This document shows positions 16,628 through 24,174 of a stretch of DNA of 31,419 nucleotides, one piece after another. The notes beneath the pieces were generated by a model. That model did no database searches. It was not told where the DNA came from and worked only from the letters and a program-made list of their open reading frames with translations. The stretch is from the IMG/VR virus record IMGVR_UViG_3300011113_000486, positions 1-31,419 of that record, one strand, 5' to 3'. Both the position numbers and the translations under genes were made by a program. The first letter of the stretch is position 1. Each line of letters begins with the position of its first letter. The DNA comes from a virus.

Positions 16628-17581
16628 TTACCATATAAATTTATTTTGATAATATTCTACTATATTTTTAATTTCAATAGAAAAATTCTTTTTAGGAAAC
16701 CAACCTAATTTTTTCAATTTAGTATCGTCAAGTGAATATCTTACATCTTGTCCTACTCTATTGCAAGAAAAATCTACAAAATCTTCAATATTATTATTTG
16801 AAATATTATAATGATATAAAATGTTTTTAATTGTTTCCAAATTACTTTGTTCAAATCCACCACATATATTATAAATTTCATTTTTCACGCCAGAATCTAT
16901 AATAGTAATCACAGCATTAGCTGTGTCTTCTGCATGTAGCCAATTTCTTATAGGCGTTCCATTGTTATGGAGTGGAATTTTTCTACCTAGATTAATATAT
17001 TTACACGCTTTTGGTATTAATTTTTCAATATATTGTCCTATACCATAATTATTTGTTGGTCTTACTATAACATATGGTATGTTATATGTTCTTGACCAAG
17101 CAAGTATCAACATGTCTGCTGCGGCTTTTGTTGCAGAGTATGGATTTGATGGTTTAAGTAAATCTGTTTCGGTATGGGAACCTTCAACAATATCCCCATA
17201 AACTTCATCAGTGCTAAAATGTAGAAGCACTGGGGTTTTTGAACTTTCTTGTCTATAATTTTTAATTAGTTTAAGTAAATTATGAACACCATCTATATTA
17301 GATTTTACAAAATCATCACTATCTGCAATAGAATTTCCTACATGAGTTTCAGCAGCAGTATTGATAATATAATCGCAATCGTATAAAAATTTTAAATCAT
17401 TTATATCACAATGTACAAATGAAAAATTATTATAATTATTAAACTCTTTTAAAAGTTCTTTATTGGCAGCATATGTTATTTTATCTACACCTTTTACATA
17501 CCACCCTTTTTGTAAACATACTCTCGTAACATAAGATCCAATAAAACCTAAGCATCCTGTAATATACACAACTTTTTTCAT
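16628..17581 (-). CDS. rmlB: NDP-glucose 4,6-dehydratase, RmlB/RfbB type (317 aa)
   Basis: The protein has the N-terminal NAD motif ITGCLGFIGS (G9-x-x-G12-x-x-G15) and VDKITYAAN, close to the RmlB signature VDKLTYAGN. Catalytic Thr124-Asp125-Glu126 is in FSTDEVYGD, and Y148-x-x-x-K152 in YSATK. RPTNNYGIGQYIEKLIP and NWLHAEDTANA are further RmlB-like blocks. These point to the dTDP-glucose enzyme rather than the CDP-glucose enzyme, which usually has a different motif at the STDE site. The product would be an NDP-4-keto-6-deoxyglucose, the expected substrate of the downstream 3-dehydrase. The length is slightly below the usual 340-360. Confidence 0.9.
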   Translation of the reverse strand: MKKVVYITGCLGFIGSYVTRVCLQKGWYVKGVDKITYAANKELLKEFNNYNNFSFVHCDINDLKFLYDCDYIINTAAETHVGNSIADSDDFVKSNIDGVHNLLKLIKNYRQESSKTPVLLHFSTDEVYGDIVEGSHTETDLLKPSNPYSATKAAADMLILAWSRTYNIPYVIVRPTNNYGIGQYIEKLIPKACKYINLGRKIPLHNNGTPIRNWLHAEDTANAVITIIDSGVKNEIYNICGGFEQSNLETIKNILYHYNISNNNIEDFVDFSCNRVGQDVRYSLDDTKLKKLGWFPKKNFSIEIKNIVEYYQNKFIW

Positions 17582-17596
17582 TTTTTATAAACTCTA

Positions 17597-18475
17597 TTAA
17601 TTTTGTTTTATAGCTATCCAATCACTTGGAAAATAATTACCATTTAAATATTCAATATCTGGGCGATGATCATTGACATAATTATATGGACAAATAACTT
17701 TTCTATCTTTATTTATGTTTAAATAAGCTGCCATCCATGGAAAACTACTATTAGCTATTATATTATGATTACACATACTCATTAAACATAATTGCTGAAA
17801 TTTATCTAATCCTTCGACATAAACTGCATTGTCTATTTTAAAATTTTCTTTAACCCAAGTCATACCACTATCGCCAAATGCAGCTCCAGAAAAAATTAAA
17901 TATTTTATTTTTTTATCTGGAATTAATTCTTTTATTTTTTCAACTGCTTTATAAAAATATTCCAATGAAAGATTTAATGATGCTAGTTGTAGATAATCAC
18001 CTCTTCTAAATGAAATAGATACAGTTATTTCATCACTATGAACATTTTCATTTAAAAAATTTAAAGAGTGTTCTATATATTCTGGTTTAAATGTAAATAA
18101 TTTTTTTAAATCATCTATATTTTGATGATAATACTTATATAGTCCAACATCCCCATCAATAATGTAATTATTTTTATTATTTAGTGTAAATAAATTTAAA
18201 TCTATATGACTTAACTCATTATTGTTTTTTGGTTCCACATATATAAACTGTTTATCTTTTAAATCTTCAACAGATATCAGCTTTGGTTTGTTTATAAATG
18301 GAATATCTAAACAATAGTTATAAGCACCATTATATAAAGTTCCATATAAATATTCTTTTACAAATACTAATTCAAGGCCACAAGTTTTTGCTATTGAATA
18401 TAGTCCTGCATATTGCGCCATTTGAGATGCGAATCCACAACAAATTGGTATGTTTAATTTTGTTAGATATCCCAT
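17597..18475 (-). CDS. GT11-type (alpha-1,2-fucosyltransferase-like) glycosyltransferase (292 aa)
   Basis: The family GT11 blocks are present: GFASQMAQYAGLYSIAK (compare G-N-Q-M-F-Q-Y), SISFRRGDY (about 153-161, donor binding), CNHNIIANSSFPWMAAYLN and a final FPSDWIAI. Most characterised members transfer fucose from GDP-fucose in alpha-1,2 linkage, although phage donors are untested. AAGGAAA precedes the ATG at 18475. It lies between a GT34-like gene and the nucleotide-sugar block. Confidence 0.87.
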   Translation of the reverse strand: MGYLTKLNIPICCGFASQMAQYAGLYSIAKTCGLELVFVKEYLYGTLYNGAYNYCLDIPFINKPKLISVEDLKDKQFIYVEPKNNNELSHIDLNLFTLNNKNNYIIDGDVGLYKYYHQNIDDLKKLFTFKPEYIEHSLNFLNENVHSDEITVSISFRRGDYLQLASLNLSLEYFYKAVEKIKELIPDKKIKYLIFSGAAFGDSGMTWVKENFKIDNAVYVEGLDKFQQLCLMSMCNHNIIANSSFPWMAAYLNINKDRKVICPYNYVNDHRPDIEYLNGNYFPSDWIAIKQN

Positions 18476-18490
18476 ATATATTTCCTTTTT

Positions 18491-19189
18491 TTATAAATAA
18501 TTTTTAAAATAAGTATTTAAAATTCTCTTTCTATGAATATTTGATGCTCCAGTTAAATGGCACAGAAAAGAATTTTTATTCCAGTGATATGGTATATCTG
18601 CTCTAGTTGCCCATTGCTCTGCGTACATCTCTTTTGATGGTGCTGCATTTAAATAATCATGGTCGAGAATTTTCATCATATTTTTCAATGGAGTATTAAA
18701 ATATAAATAATTCATGGCTACTTGTTCATTTGGAGCTTTACCATTTAAACTATAAAGTACATTTAAAAAATTATCCGTATTATGATTTTTAACAAATAAA
18801 AAATTTCCAGCACTAATGCTATATCTGCCATTCCAATCATATGATGCATAAAATGTAATATTTTCTTCTAAAGGAAAATTTTCTATTTTTATTTCATCAT
18901 TAGTTATTATTGAATCAGCATCTACCCATAAAACAATATCATAATATTTTAACATATCAGCTGTTCTGGATACTCTCAAAAAACCCATATTTGATTCTTC
19001 GAAGTTTTTTTCTTTATCCTCACCAAAATCTTGTATACTTAATAAATCATAACCATGTTTATTAACATATCTTAGTTTTGATGGTAGTGTCATATCTGCA
19101 ATTTCTTTTATTGTTAAATCTCCAGCAGAATAATATGCATCTAATGATTGTTTTCCATATCCTGTAACAAGTAAAATTCGTTTATTCAT
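18491..19189 (-). CDS. GT34-like glycosyltransferase with DxD motif (232 aa)
   Basis: A GT-A fold start (RILLVTGYG), a Lys/Arg-rich second block (SKLRYVNKHGYDLL), the metal- and donor-binding D90-A-D92 in VLWVDADSIITN, an NFLFVKN block and a C-terminal FLCHLTGASNIHRK resemble the GT34 (galactosyl/mannosyl) superfamily and related phage enzymes. The start overlaps the preceding gene by 8 bases, so translation is probably coupled. Donor and acceptor are unknown. Confidence 0.8.
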   Translation of the reverse strand: MNKRILLVTGYGKQSLDAYYSAGDLTIKEIADMTLPSKLRYVNKHGYDLLSIQDFGEDKEKNFEESNMGFLRVSRTADMLKYYDIVLWVDADSIITNDEIKIENFPLEENITFYASYDWNGRYSISAGNFLFVKNHNTDNFLNVLYSLNGKAPNEQVAMNYLYFNTPLKNMMKILDHDYLNAAPSKEMYAEQWATRADIPYHWNKNSFLCHLTGASNIHRKRILNTYFKNYL

Positions 19190-20024
19190 GTATATTCATT
19201 CCCCAATCATTTAAATTTGGTATATTATATTTTTTTACATTATCTTTTATATAATTGTACTTATAGTTATTTTTTAAATTTTGATTTTCATATATTTTTT
19301 CATCTATTTTCAATGGAAATTGAAAATTTTCATATTGCCAATCAAAATTATTAACGGAAGCATCATATGCAGTGGAAGGTAGTACGTCTATATTAAAATT
19401 TTTATTTAAAACATAGTCTTGTATTTTCCAAAAATATTGTTTTATTGCTACTGTTTTTTTATCCAACCACTGTAAATGGGCGATGAACAAATGAGGAACA
19501 GTTATAATTCCTTGTTTTTCTGGTACTGGAAGATGTTCTGAATGTTTTTGTATATTTTTAAAAAATACTGGTTTAGAATAAGAACCCAATCTATCCTTTA
19601 AATTATATTTCCATGGCCCATCAACTCTGATTTGATTTTTTGATGTATATTGAATCCATTGTAAATGAATCATAATATCTTTATTATTATCTAAAATATT
19701 ATAAAGTTCATTTTTACTTAATGTACCATCTAAATATTCATCAGTATCTAAACATATTATTTTATTGCTATATTTTCTTGCTTCATCGAATAATTTTTGT
19801 CTTATATTTGATTCAATTTGTGTTGTTAGATCACTCTCATTAACACCACTATCTAAAATAGATAAAATATTAAACTTATCTTTATTTTCAGTTAAATATT
19901 CTAACGTCCCATCATCACATCGATCTAACATAAAAACAAAAGCATCAGCATATTTTTGCCATTGTTGCATCATTTCTTTAATTAAAAATAATTCATTTCT
20001 TGTTATGGTTATTTGTACTATCAT
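19182..20024 (-). CDS. GT2-like glycosyltransferase (280 aa)
   Basis: The protein begins MIVQITITRNELFLIKEMM, followed by YADAFVFMLDRCDDGT and the D93-T-D95 motif in IICLDTDEYLDG. This is the pattern of the GT2-like family that reads 'T-R-N-E ... W-x-x-Y-x-D-x-x-x-x-x-D-x-x-x-D-x-T'. A His-rich block (HLFIAHLQW) follows, and no membrane helix is present. The ATG overlaps the TGA of the upstream GT10 gene (ATGA). The AT content is extreme, with long A and T runs. The donor sugar is unknown. Confidence 0.82.
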   Translation of the reverse strand: MIVQITITRNELFLIKEMMQQWQKYADAFVFMLDRCDDGTLEYLTENKDKFNILSILDSGVNESDLTTQIESNIRQKLFDEARKYSNKIICLDTDEYLDGTLSKNELYNILDNNKDIMIHLQWIQYTSKNQIRVDGPWKYNLKDRLGSYSKPVFFKNIQKHSEHLPVPEKQGIITVPHLFIAHLQWLDKKTVAIKQYFWKIQDYVLNKNFNIDVLPSTAYDASVNNFDWQYENFQFPLKIDEKIYENQNLKNNYKYNYIKDNVKKYNIPNLNDWGMNIHE

Positions 20025-20857
20025 AATGTCTCCAATATTCTTTTAAATATATTTTCACAGTATTTTTTTGCTTCTTCGAAATTTTTATTAATTTTTTCTA
20101 AGTTTATATTATACCACTCTTCTGTGTAATCATGCACTAACACGCGCTGAAAATCAATCCAGTAGCTCGTATCAAAGAAATCGGAAACATTCGGACATCC
20201 CCAATATACTGGTATTGTTTTTGTAATTAAACAATCAATAAGTTTTTCTGAAATATAATTTTGATCATCTGTGCTTTCAATAGCAACAGAATACATGCTT
20301 TTAAAAAGATGAATTTTGTCATCATTTGGTAATTTTTCAAAGTTTGGTATTGGAAATCTGGTAGAGCTGTAAAAATTTTTCTTTGTTTTAATTTTATTTT
20401 GATTTGCAAATATTATATGTCTAAGCTCATAGCCAGATTTACCAGATAAAGATCCACAAATCATTGAAATAGAAAGCTCTTTTTTAATATTTCCTAGATC
20501 ATCACTATATTTTCCAAATGAGTCTGGGTGATGTGATGATTTATTTAACCAAGTTGTACCATAGAGCATAAATTTTGCATTTTGACATTTTTCTAATACA
20601 ATTGGATTTGATGTTATAATTTTATCATATGCTTTATGATGTTTAATTATATTATCAGGAGTTTCAACCCATCTAGATGTAGTTGGTTCATTAACATGAC
20701 AAAAAATCTTATATGAATTATCATTTACAAAATTAGGAGATCCGCCTGGATATTGATTTTTTCCGAATCGTGTAAAATGTATTTCAGTTGGATTTACAAC
20801 ATCTGGTATCTCATCAGAAGATACCATATAATCCGCGTTGAGTATTATTGGCTTCAT
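20021..20857 (-). CDS. GT10-type (alpha-1,3/4-fucosyltransferase-like) glycosyltransferase (278 aa)
   Basis: The C-terminal half carries the GT10 donor-binding signature: YSVAIESTDDQNYISEKLID, then TIPVYWGCPNVSDFF (about 200-228). The N-terminal half contains SISMICGSLSGKSGYELRH, typical of phage GT10-like proteins. The family usually transfers fucose from GDP-fucose with inversion. A second, more distant GT10 gene lies at 21548-22390. The start overlaps the upstream gene by 4 bases (ATGA). Confidence 0.87.
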   Translation of the reverse strand: MKPIILNADYMVSSDEIPDVVNPTEIHFTRFGKNQYPGGSPNFVNDNSYKIFCHVNEPTTSRWVETPDNIIKHHKAYDKIITSNPIVLEKCQNAKFMLYGTTWLNKSSHHPDSFGKYSDDLGNIKKELSISMICGSLSGKSGYELRHIIFANQNKIKTKKNFYSSTRFPIPNFEKLPNDDKIHLFKSMYSVAIESTDDQNYISEKLIDCLITKTIPVYWGCPNVSDFFDTSYWIDFQRVLVHDYTEEWYNINLEKINKNFEEAKKYCENIFKRILETL

Positions 20858-21537
20858 TTTTGCACCAAAAATTTATTACCAGGACTTTGAAATTTTATAT
20901 TATGTTCATCAAAACCCATATTTCTCAATACTTGCTCTTTAGATTCTCCATCGGCAAGACCCATAGTAATTACTGGTTCTCCACCATGTATAGGAACACC
21001 TGGCCATACGCAATAAGCATTACCCAAAAATGCCATACGAACTCCTGTATTTTCTTGTAACATTTTAGTAAATATCTTTAATAATACTTCATGATCAAAG
21101 GCTACATTTGCTTGTTTTTCTAAAGTTTCACTTGCTTCTATCCAAGCATAAACAAATTCATATGCTTTTGGAGTCTGATTTAGGTATATTGGCGATGCCT
21201 TTGGCATACCAATGCTTTGATCTTCCTTAGTTGGAATTTTAGGAAAAGCCATTGCCAAATCAACTTTATCTGAGAATTCATCAAATACATCAAGCTTTTT
21301 ATGAACCAATGAATCAACGTCTAACCAAACTAATGGTGTACGCAATTCATTCATCATCTCAAGTATGAATCTTGGTTTTGACAAACAATTTGAACGATAT
21401 GAGCCTTTGGATGGTCGATGGCGTATAATGTTTGGAACGCCTAAATCATCAAGATTTTTTTTCAATCTTATAGCATGATCACTATAGTAAGTACGACTAT
21501 CCACATCAGCATAAAAAGAAATCACAGGTGTCTTCAT
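20854..21537 (-). CDS. Nucleotide-diphospho-sugar transferase with DxD motif (227 aa)
   Basis: It begins MKTPVISFYADVDSRTYYSD. It has a basic acceptor-side loop (RHRPSKGSYRSNCLSKPRF) and D73-V-D75 in PLVWLDVDSLVHKK, followed by HEVLLKIF. These are the marks of a small GT-A enzyme of the broad GT77/DUF-type 'nucleotide-diphospho-sugar transferase' group. The start at 21537 lies 7 bases after an exact TATAAATA octamer and has no Shine-Dalgarno sequence. Base composition looks less AT-biased than in the genes just downstream. Donor and acceptor are unknown. Confidence 0.8.
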   Translation of the reverse strand: MKTPVISFYADVDSRTYYSDHAIRLKKNLDDLGVPNIIRHRPSKGSYRSNCLSKPRFILEMMNELRTPLVWLDVDSLVHKKLDVFDEFSDKVDLAMAFPKIPTKEDQSIGMPKASPIYLNQTPKAYEFVYAWIEASETLEKQANVAFDHEVLLKIFTKMLQENTGVRMAFLGNAYCVWPGVPIHGGEPVITMGLADGESKEQVLRNMGFDEHNIKFQSPGNKFLVQK

Positions 21538-21544
21538 GGTCTAG

Positions 21545-21552
21545 TATTTATA
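21545..21552 (-). promoter_or_regulatory. T4-type late promoter octamer TATAAATA before the 227-aa glycosyltransferase gene
   Basis: The minus strand reads TATAAATACTAGACC and then ATG at 21537. TATAAATACT extends the T4 late consensus beyond the octamer. It overlaps the stop of the upstream GT10 gene. A transcript starting here would have almost no leader. Confidence 0.65.
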
Positions 21553-22390
21553 ATTGTTTTATCATATGATATAGAACATCATCAGCATTTTCTAATTTAT
21601 TAACACGGTCAAAATTATTTTTTACTGCATCAAGTTTACTGTAGTATAGTTCTTCAGTAAGTTGTGATGGATCAAATGAGGAGTTGAGTGTAATTATTCC
21701 ATCAGCATCAAAATAATTACCAATATCTTTTGTTCCCCAATATACAGGAATAGTTCCTGTAGCAAAACAATCTGTTAATTTTTCTGTAAAATAACTTTGG
21801 TACTTATCATTTTCAATAACAATTGAAAACATATATGGATTCAAAGCTTTGCTTTTGTCACCCCATGGACGTTTCTCATAACCAAATCTAGGAGATCCAA
21901 GTACACCACCATAAAGATCTATTTTATTTTTCCATTGTTCAGCTAAAGTATGTCGTATTTGATGTCCTATGGTGGACTTTTTGGGGGATGCTATTAAAGA
22001 AACTAATTTTTCTTTTTTAAAAATTTGTTTATCTTCTATCCAAGGTAAGTTACTTCCAGCAAATGAGAAATGAAATTTTTCATTTTTCGTACAATATTCT
22101 TTATCAGAAAAATAAATTGCATCATATGAATCACATATTTTCTTTAAATTATTTTCAAATATATTTTTAGGAAATAAGTGTTCAAAAAATATTGCTCTTG
22201 ATTCGCATATCCACGCTACTTTCTTTTCTCCTGGTTTTTTTACATAATTAATACCATGAGCAATAGAAGAATCTATAAAAACTTTTATTTGAGCATTTTC
22301 AGATGTCCAAGAAAAAAGTTTTGGTTTAAGATCAGAACAAGATGATTGACTAACATCAAACGGAGCACCGATGGCTTGCATTAAATCCAT
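21548..22390 (-). CDS. GT10-type (fucosyltransferase-like) glycosyltransferase (280 aa)
   Basis: The GT10 donor site is clear: MFSIVIENDKYQSYFTEKLTD, then GTIPVYWGTKDIGNYF (about 195-228), with the usual E-N ... T-E-K-L and I-P-V-Y-W-G. The upstream part has KKSTIGHQIRH and ALNPYMF. It is a distant paralogue of the 20021-20857 gene, not a recent copy. It is the first glycan gene after regA, so it marks the junction between the replication block and the glycan island. No strong ribosome binding site is visible before the ATG at 22390. Confidence 0.87.
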   Translation of the reverse strand: MDLMQAIGAPFDVSQSSCSDLKPKLFSWTSENAQIKVFIDSSIAHGINYVKKPGEKKVAWICESRAIFFEHLFPKNIFENNLKKICDSYDAIYFSDKEYCTKNEKFHFSFAGSNLPWIEDKQIFKKEKLVSLIASPKKSTIGHQIRHTLAEQWKNKIDLYGGVLGSPRFGYEKRPWGDKSKALNPYMFSIVIENDKYQSYFTEKLTDCFATGTIPVYWGTKDIGNYFDADGIITLNSSFDPSQLTEELYYSKLDAVKNNFDRVNKLENADDVLYHMIKQL

Positions 22391-22402
22391 ATAAAAAAGA
22401 AC

Positions 22403-22810
22403 TCACTTTCCTATATGGTATTTAGGTATAAGTTGCCAATTGTTTTTGTCTTTATGAGATACTATTTTTATTCTTGCCAATGATAATTGAGGTTCTTTAT
22501 ACTCTTCTGGATCATTAGCTTCACATAAACCCCATTCAATTAATAATTTTACTATAGTATTTCTACGACCAATATCATCATCTGATATATCACTGTCTAA
22601 ATTGTCTAATATAAACATTTCCTTAAAGTGCATAATAGCGTAGCGACCACGTTTATGTAAAATATGACAAGATTGAAATAGTTTATTTTCTTTTTTAGAC
22701 GAAACACCAATTCTAGTAAGTGTTTCTTTGATCTTGAGAAAGTCTTCTTTTGATTTCAAGGTCACTTCGACACCTAGACCATCAAAAATATCATCATTAT
22801 TTTCTTCCAT
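22403..22810 (-). CDS. regA: RegA translational repressor (135 aa)
   Basis: Residues from about 14 align with T4 RegA by eye: VTLKSKEDFLKIKETLTRIG, LFQSCHILHKRGRYAIMHFKEM, LLIEWGLCE and a final NWQLIPKYHIGK (T4: EWKLVPKYTIGN). RegA binds the start regions of early phage mRNAs and blocks their translation. I chose the ATG at 22810, which has GGAG 6 bases upstream. A TTG at 22822 is rejected because it lies inside that ribosome binding site. The N-terminus is extended by an acidic 13-residue tail compared with T4 (122 aa). An exact TATAAATA lies about 22 bases upstream. Confidence 0.95.
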   Translation of the reverse strand: MEENNDDIFDGLGVEVTLKSKEDFLKIKETLTRIGVSSKKENKLFQSCHILHKRGRYAIMHFKEMFILDNLDSDISDDDIGRRNTIVKLLIEWGLCEANDPEEYKEPQLSLARIKIVSHKDKNNWQLIPKYHIGK

Positions 22811-22831
22811 TAAATACTCCAAAATATTAAA

Positions 22832-22839
22832 TATTTATA
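22832..22839 (-). promoter_or_regulatory. TATAAATA late-type octamer before regA
   Basis: This is an exact match on the minus strand in the short gap between the clamp loader gene 62 and regA, 21 bases before the chosen ATG. The gap is almost pure A/T, so a chance match is plausible. Confidence 0.4.
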
Positions 22840-23229
22840 TTATTTAATATTTTCACCAGTATTTAATTGATCCCTGAGTTTTTTAATTTGTTCTTTTGAT
22901 AAGATTTTTGCCGATTCTACTGCTTTTTTATCAGAATAACCATAATATTGCTTAATAATTGCAATATCATCAGAATCAGTAGACTTTTCTTTATGCCATT
23001 TAGCGAATCTCTTCTTTTTTGCAATCTTCAGCAAATAATAATCATATTGCATTTTTTTTCCCAAATTATTAAAAAAATTCATCATATTTGCTTCAAATAA
23101 AGTATCTGGAAAATAAGATAAAGATTTATTAATCATAAAAGGAACATAGATCCGTTCGCATCCCGGATCTACATTCATTAAATTTTTCTTAGTATCATTG
23201 ATGCTATTTAAAAAATCAAATACATCCAT
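22840..23229 (-). CDS. 62: Clamp loader small subunit gp62 (129 aa)
   Basis: The position directly between 44 and regA, the TAATG overlap with gene 44, and the marine-type motifs YVPFMINKSLSYFPDTLFEA and KKKRFAKWHK identify gp62. It is short compared with T4 gp62 (187 aa) but agrees with the compact versions of cyanophage-type genomes. In T4, gp62 joins four gp44 subunits to form the ATP-driven loader that places the gp45 clamp on DNA. Confidence 0.92.
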   Translation of the reverse strand: MDVFDFLNSINDTKKNLMNVDPGCERIYVPFMINKSLSYFPDTLFEANMMNFFNNLGKKMQYDYYLLKIAKKKRFAKWHKEKSTDSDDIAIIKQYYGYSDKKAVESAKILSKEQIKKLRDQLNTGENIK

Positions 23230-24173
23230 TAGATAAACTCACAAGTCATCATTAATTCAACTAAACAAGCAACCATATTAATTTCCTGATCGCTTACAAA
23301 AGCAGCCTTGTATTGATATTCACCAAGAACAATAATAGCACTGGGAATACTGGTGGGGTTTAAATAATTATTCAAATTATCATAAATTTTTCTAAAAATG
23401 TCCGTTTCAGATAAATGAACATTTGATGCGACCCATTTTCTAACATTTGCAAAGTCTTTATTTTTCATAGATGTGATAAGATTTTTAATTTCATTATCAG
23501 CAATATTAATCAAAATACCTTCATCAATCTTACCAGAAACTGAATATCGTTGAAGTTCATTCAAAATTCTACGAAAATCTGGATAATGCTTCATGATAAG
23601 CTTTGCAATTGCTTTCTTATCATATGCCACAGATTCATTCTTAAGAATGTATTCACAACGATCAAGAATACCAGCACATATCATAGGTCTTTCATCATTT
23701 GTAATTGTAAAATCAATACAAGTACAACGAGAATGAATAGGTTCAATAATCCTAGACTTATAGTTACAAGTTAAAATAAATCTACAATTACTTGAAAACT
23801 CTTCAATAGCACCACGAAGTGCTGGTTGAATGCTTTGAGCATTTGAATAATCAAACTCATCAAGAATTACAACTTTCTTTGAATTTTCTGAAAATGATAC
23901 CGTACTCGCAAACTGTCGAATTTTAGTTCGCAAAGTATCGATATTTCCATCTTCAGAACAATTAATTAAAATCCAATCAGCATTTAGTTCATTACACAAT
24001 GCCTTAGCTACCGTAGTCTTTCCTGTCCCTGCTGTTCCAGAAAACAAAAGATTCTGCGGTTCTCCTTTTGCAACCATGTCCTTGAAGGTTTTCTTCAAGG
24101 ACGATGGGAGAATGCATTGATCAATAGTTTGAGGTCGATATTTTTCAACCCAAAGAAATTCATTAGTATTCAT
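23229..24173 (-). CDS. 44: Clamp loader AAA+ ATPase subunit gp44 (314 aa)
   Basis: The start MNTNEFLWVEKYRPQTID is typical of marine gp44. Walker A GTAGTGKT is at 46-53 and Walker B VVILDEFD at 101-108. The sensor 1 region is TCNYKSR, and the arginine-finger motif SRC is at 148-150. The C-terminal collar helices follow. I chose the ATG at 24173, just after the gp45 stop, because homologues begin here. The longer ATG at 24209 would add 12 residues unlike the family. No ribosome binding site is evident, so translation is probably coupled to gene 45. Confidence 0.95.
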   Translation of the reverse strand: MNTNEFLWVEKYRPQTIDQCILPSSLKKTFKDMVAKGEPQNLLFSGTAGTGKTTVAKALCNELNADWILINCSEDGNIDTLRTKIRQFASTVSFSENSKKVVILDEFDYSNAQSIQPALRGAIEEFSSNCRFILTCNYKSRIIEPIHSRCTCIDFTITNDERPMICAGILDRCEYILKNESVAYDKKAIAKLIMKHYPDFRRILNELQRYSVSGKIDEGILINIADNEIKNLITSMKNKDFANVRKWVASNVHLSETDIFRKIYDNLNNYLNPTSIPSAIIVLGEYQYKAAFVSDQEINMVACLVELMMTCEFI

Positions 24174-24174
24174 T

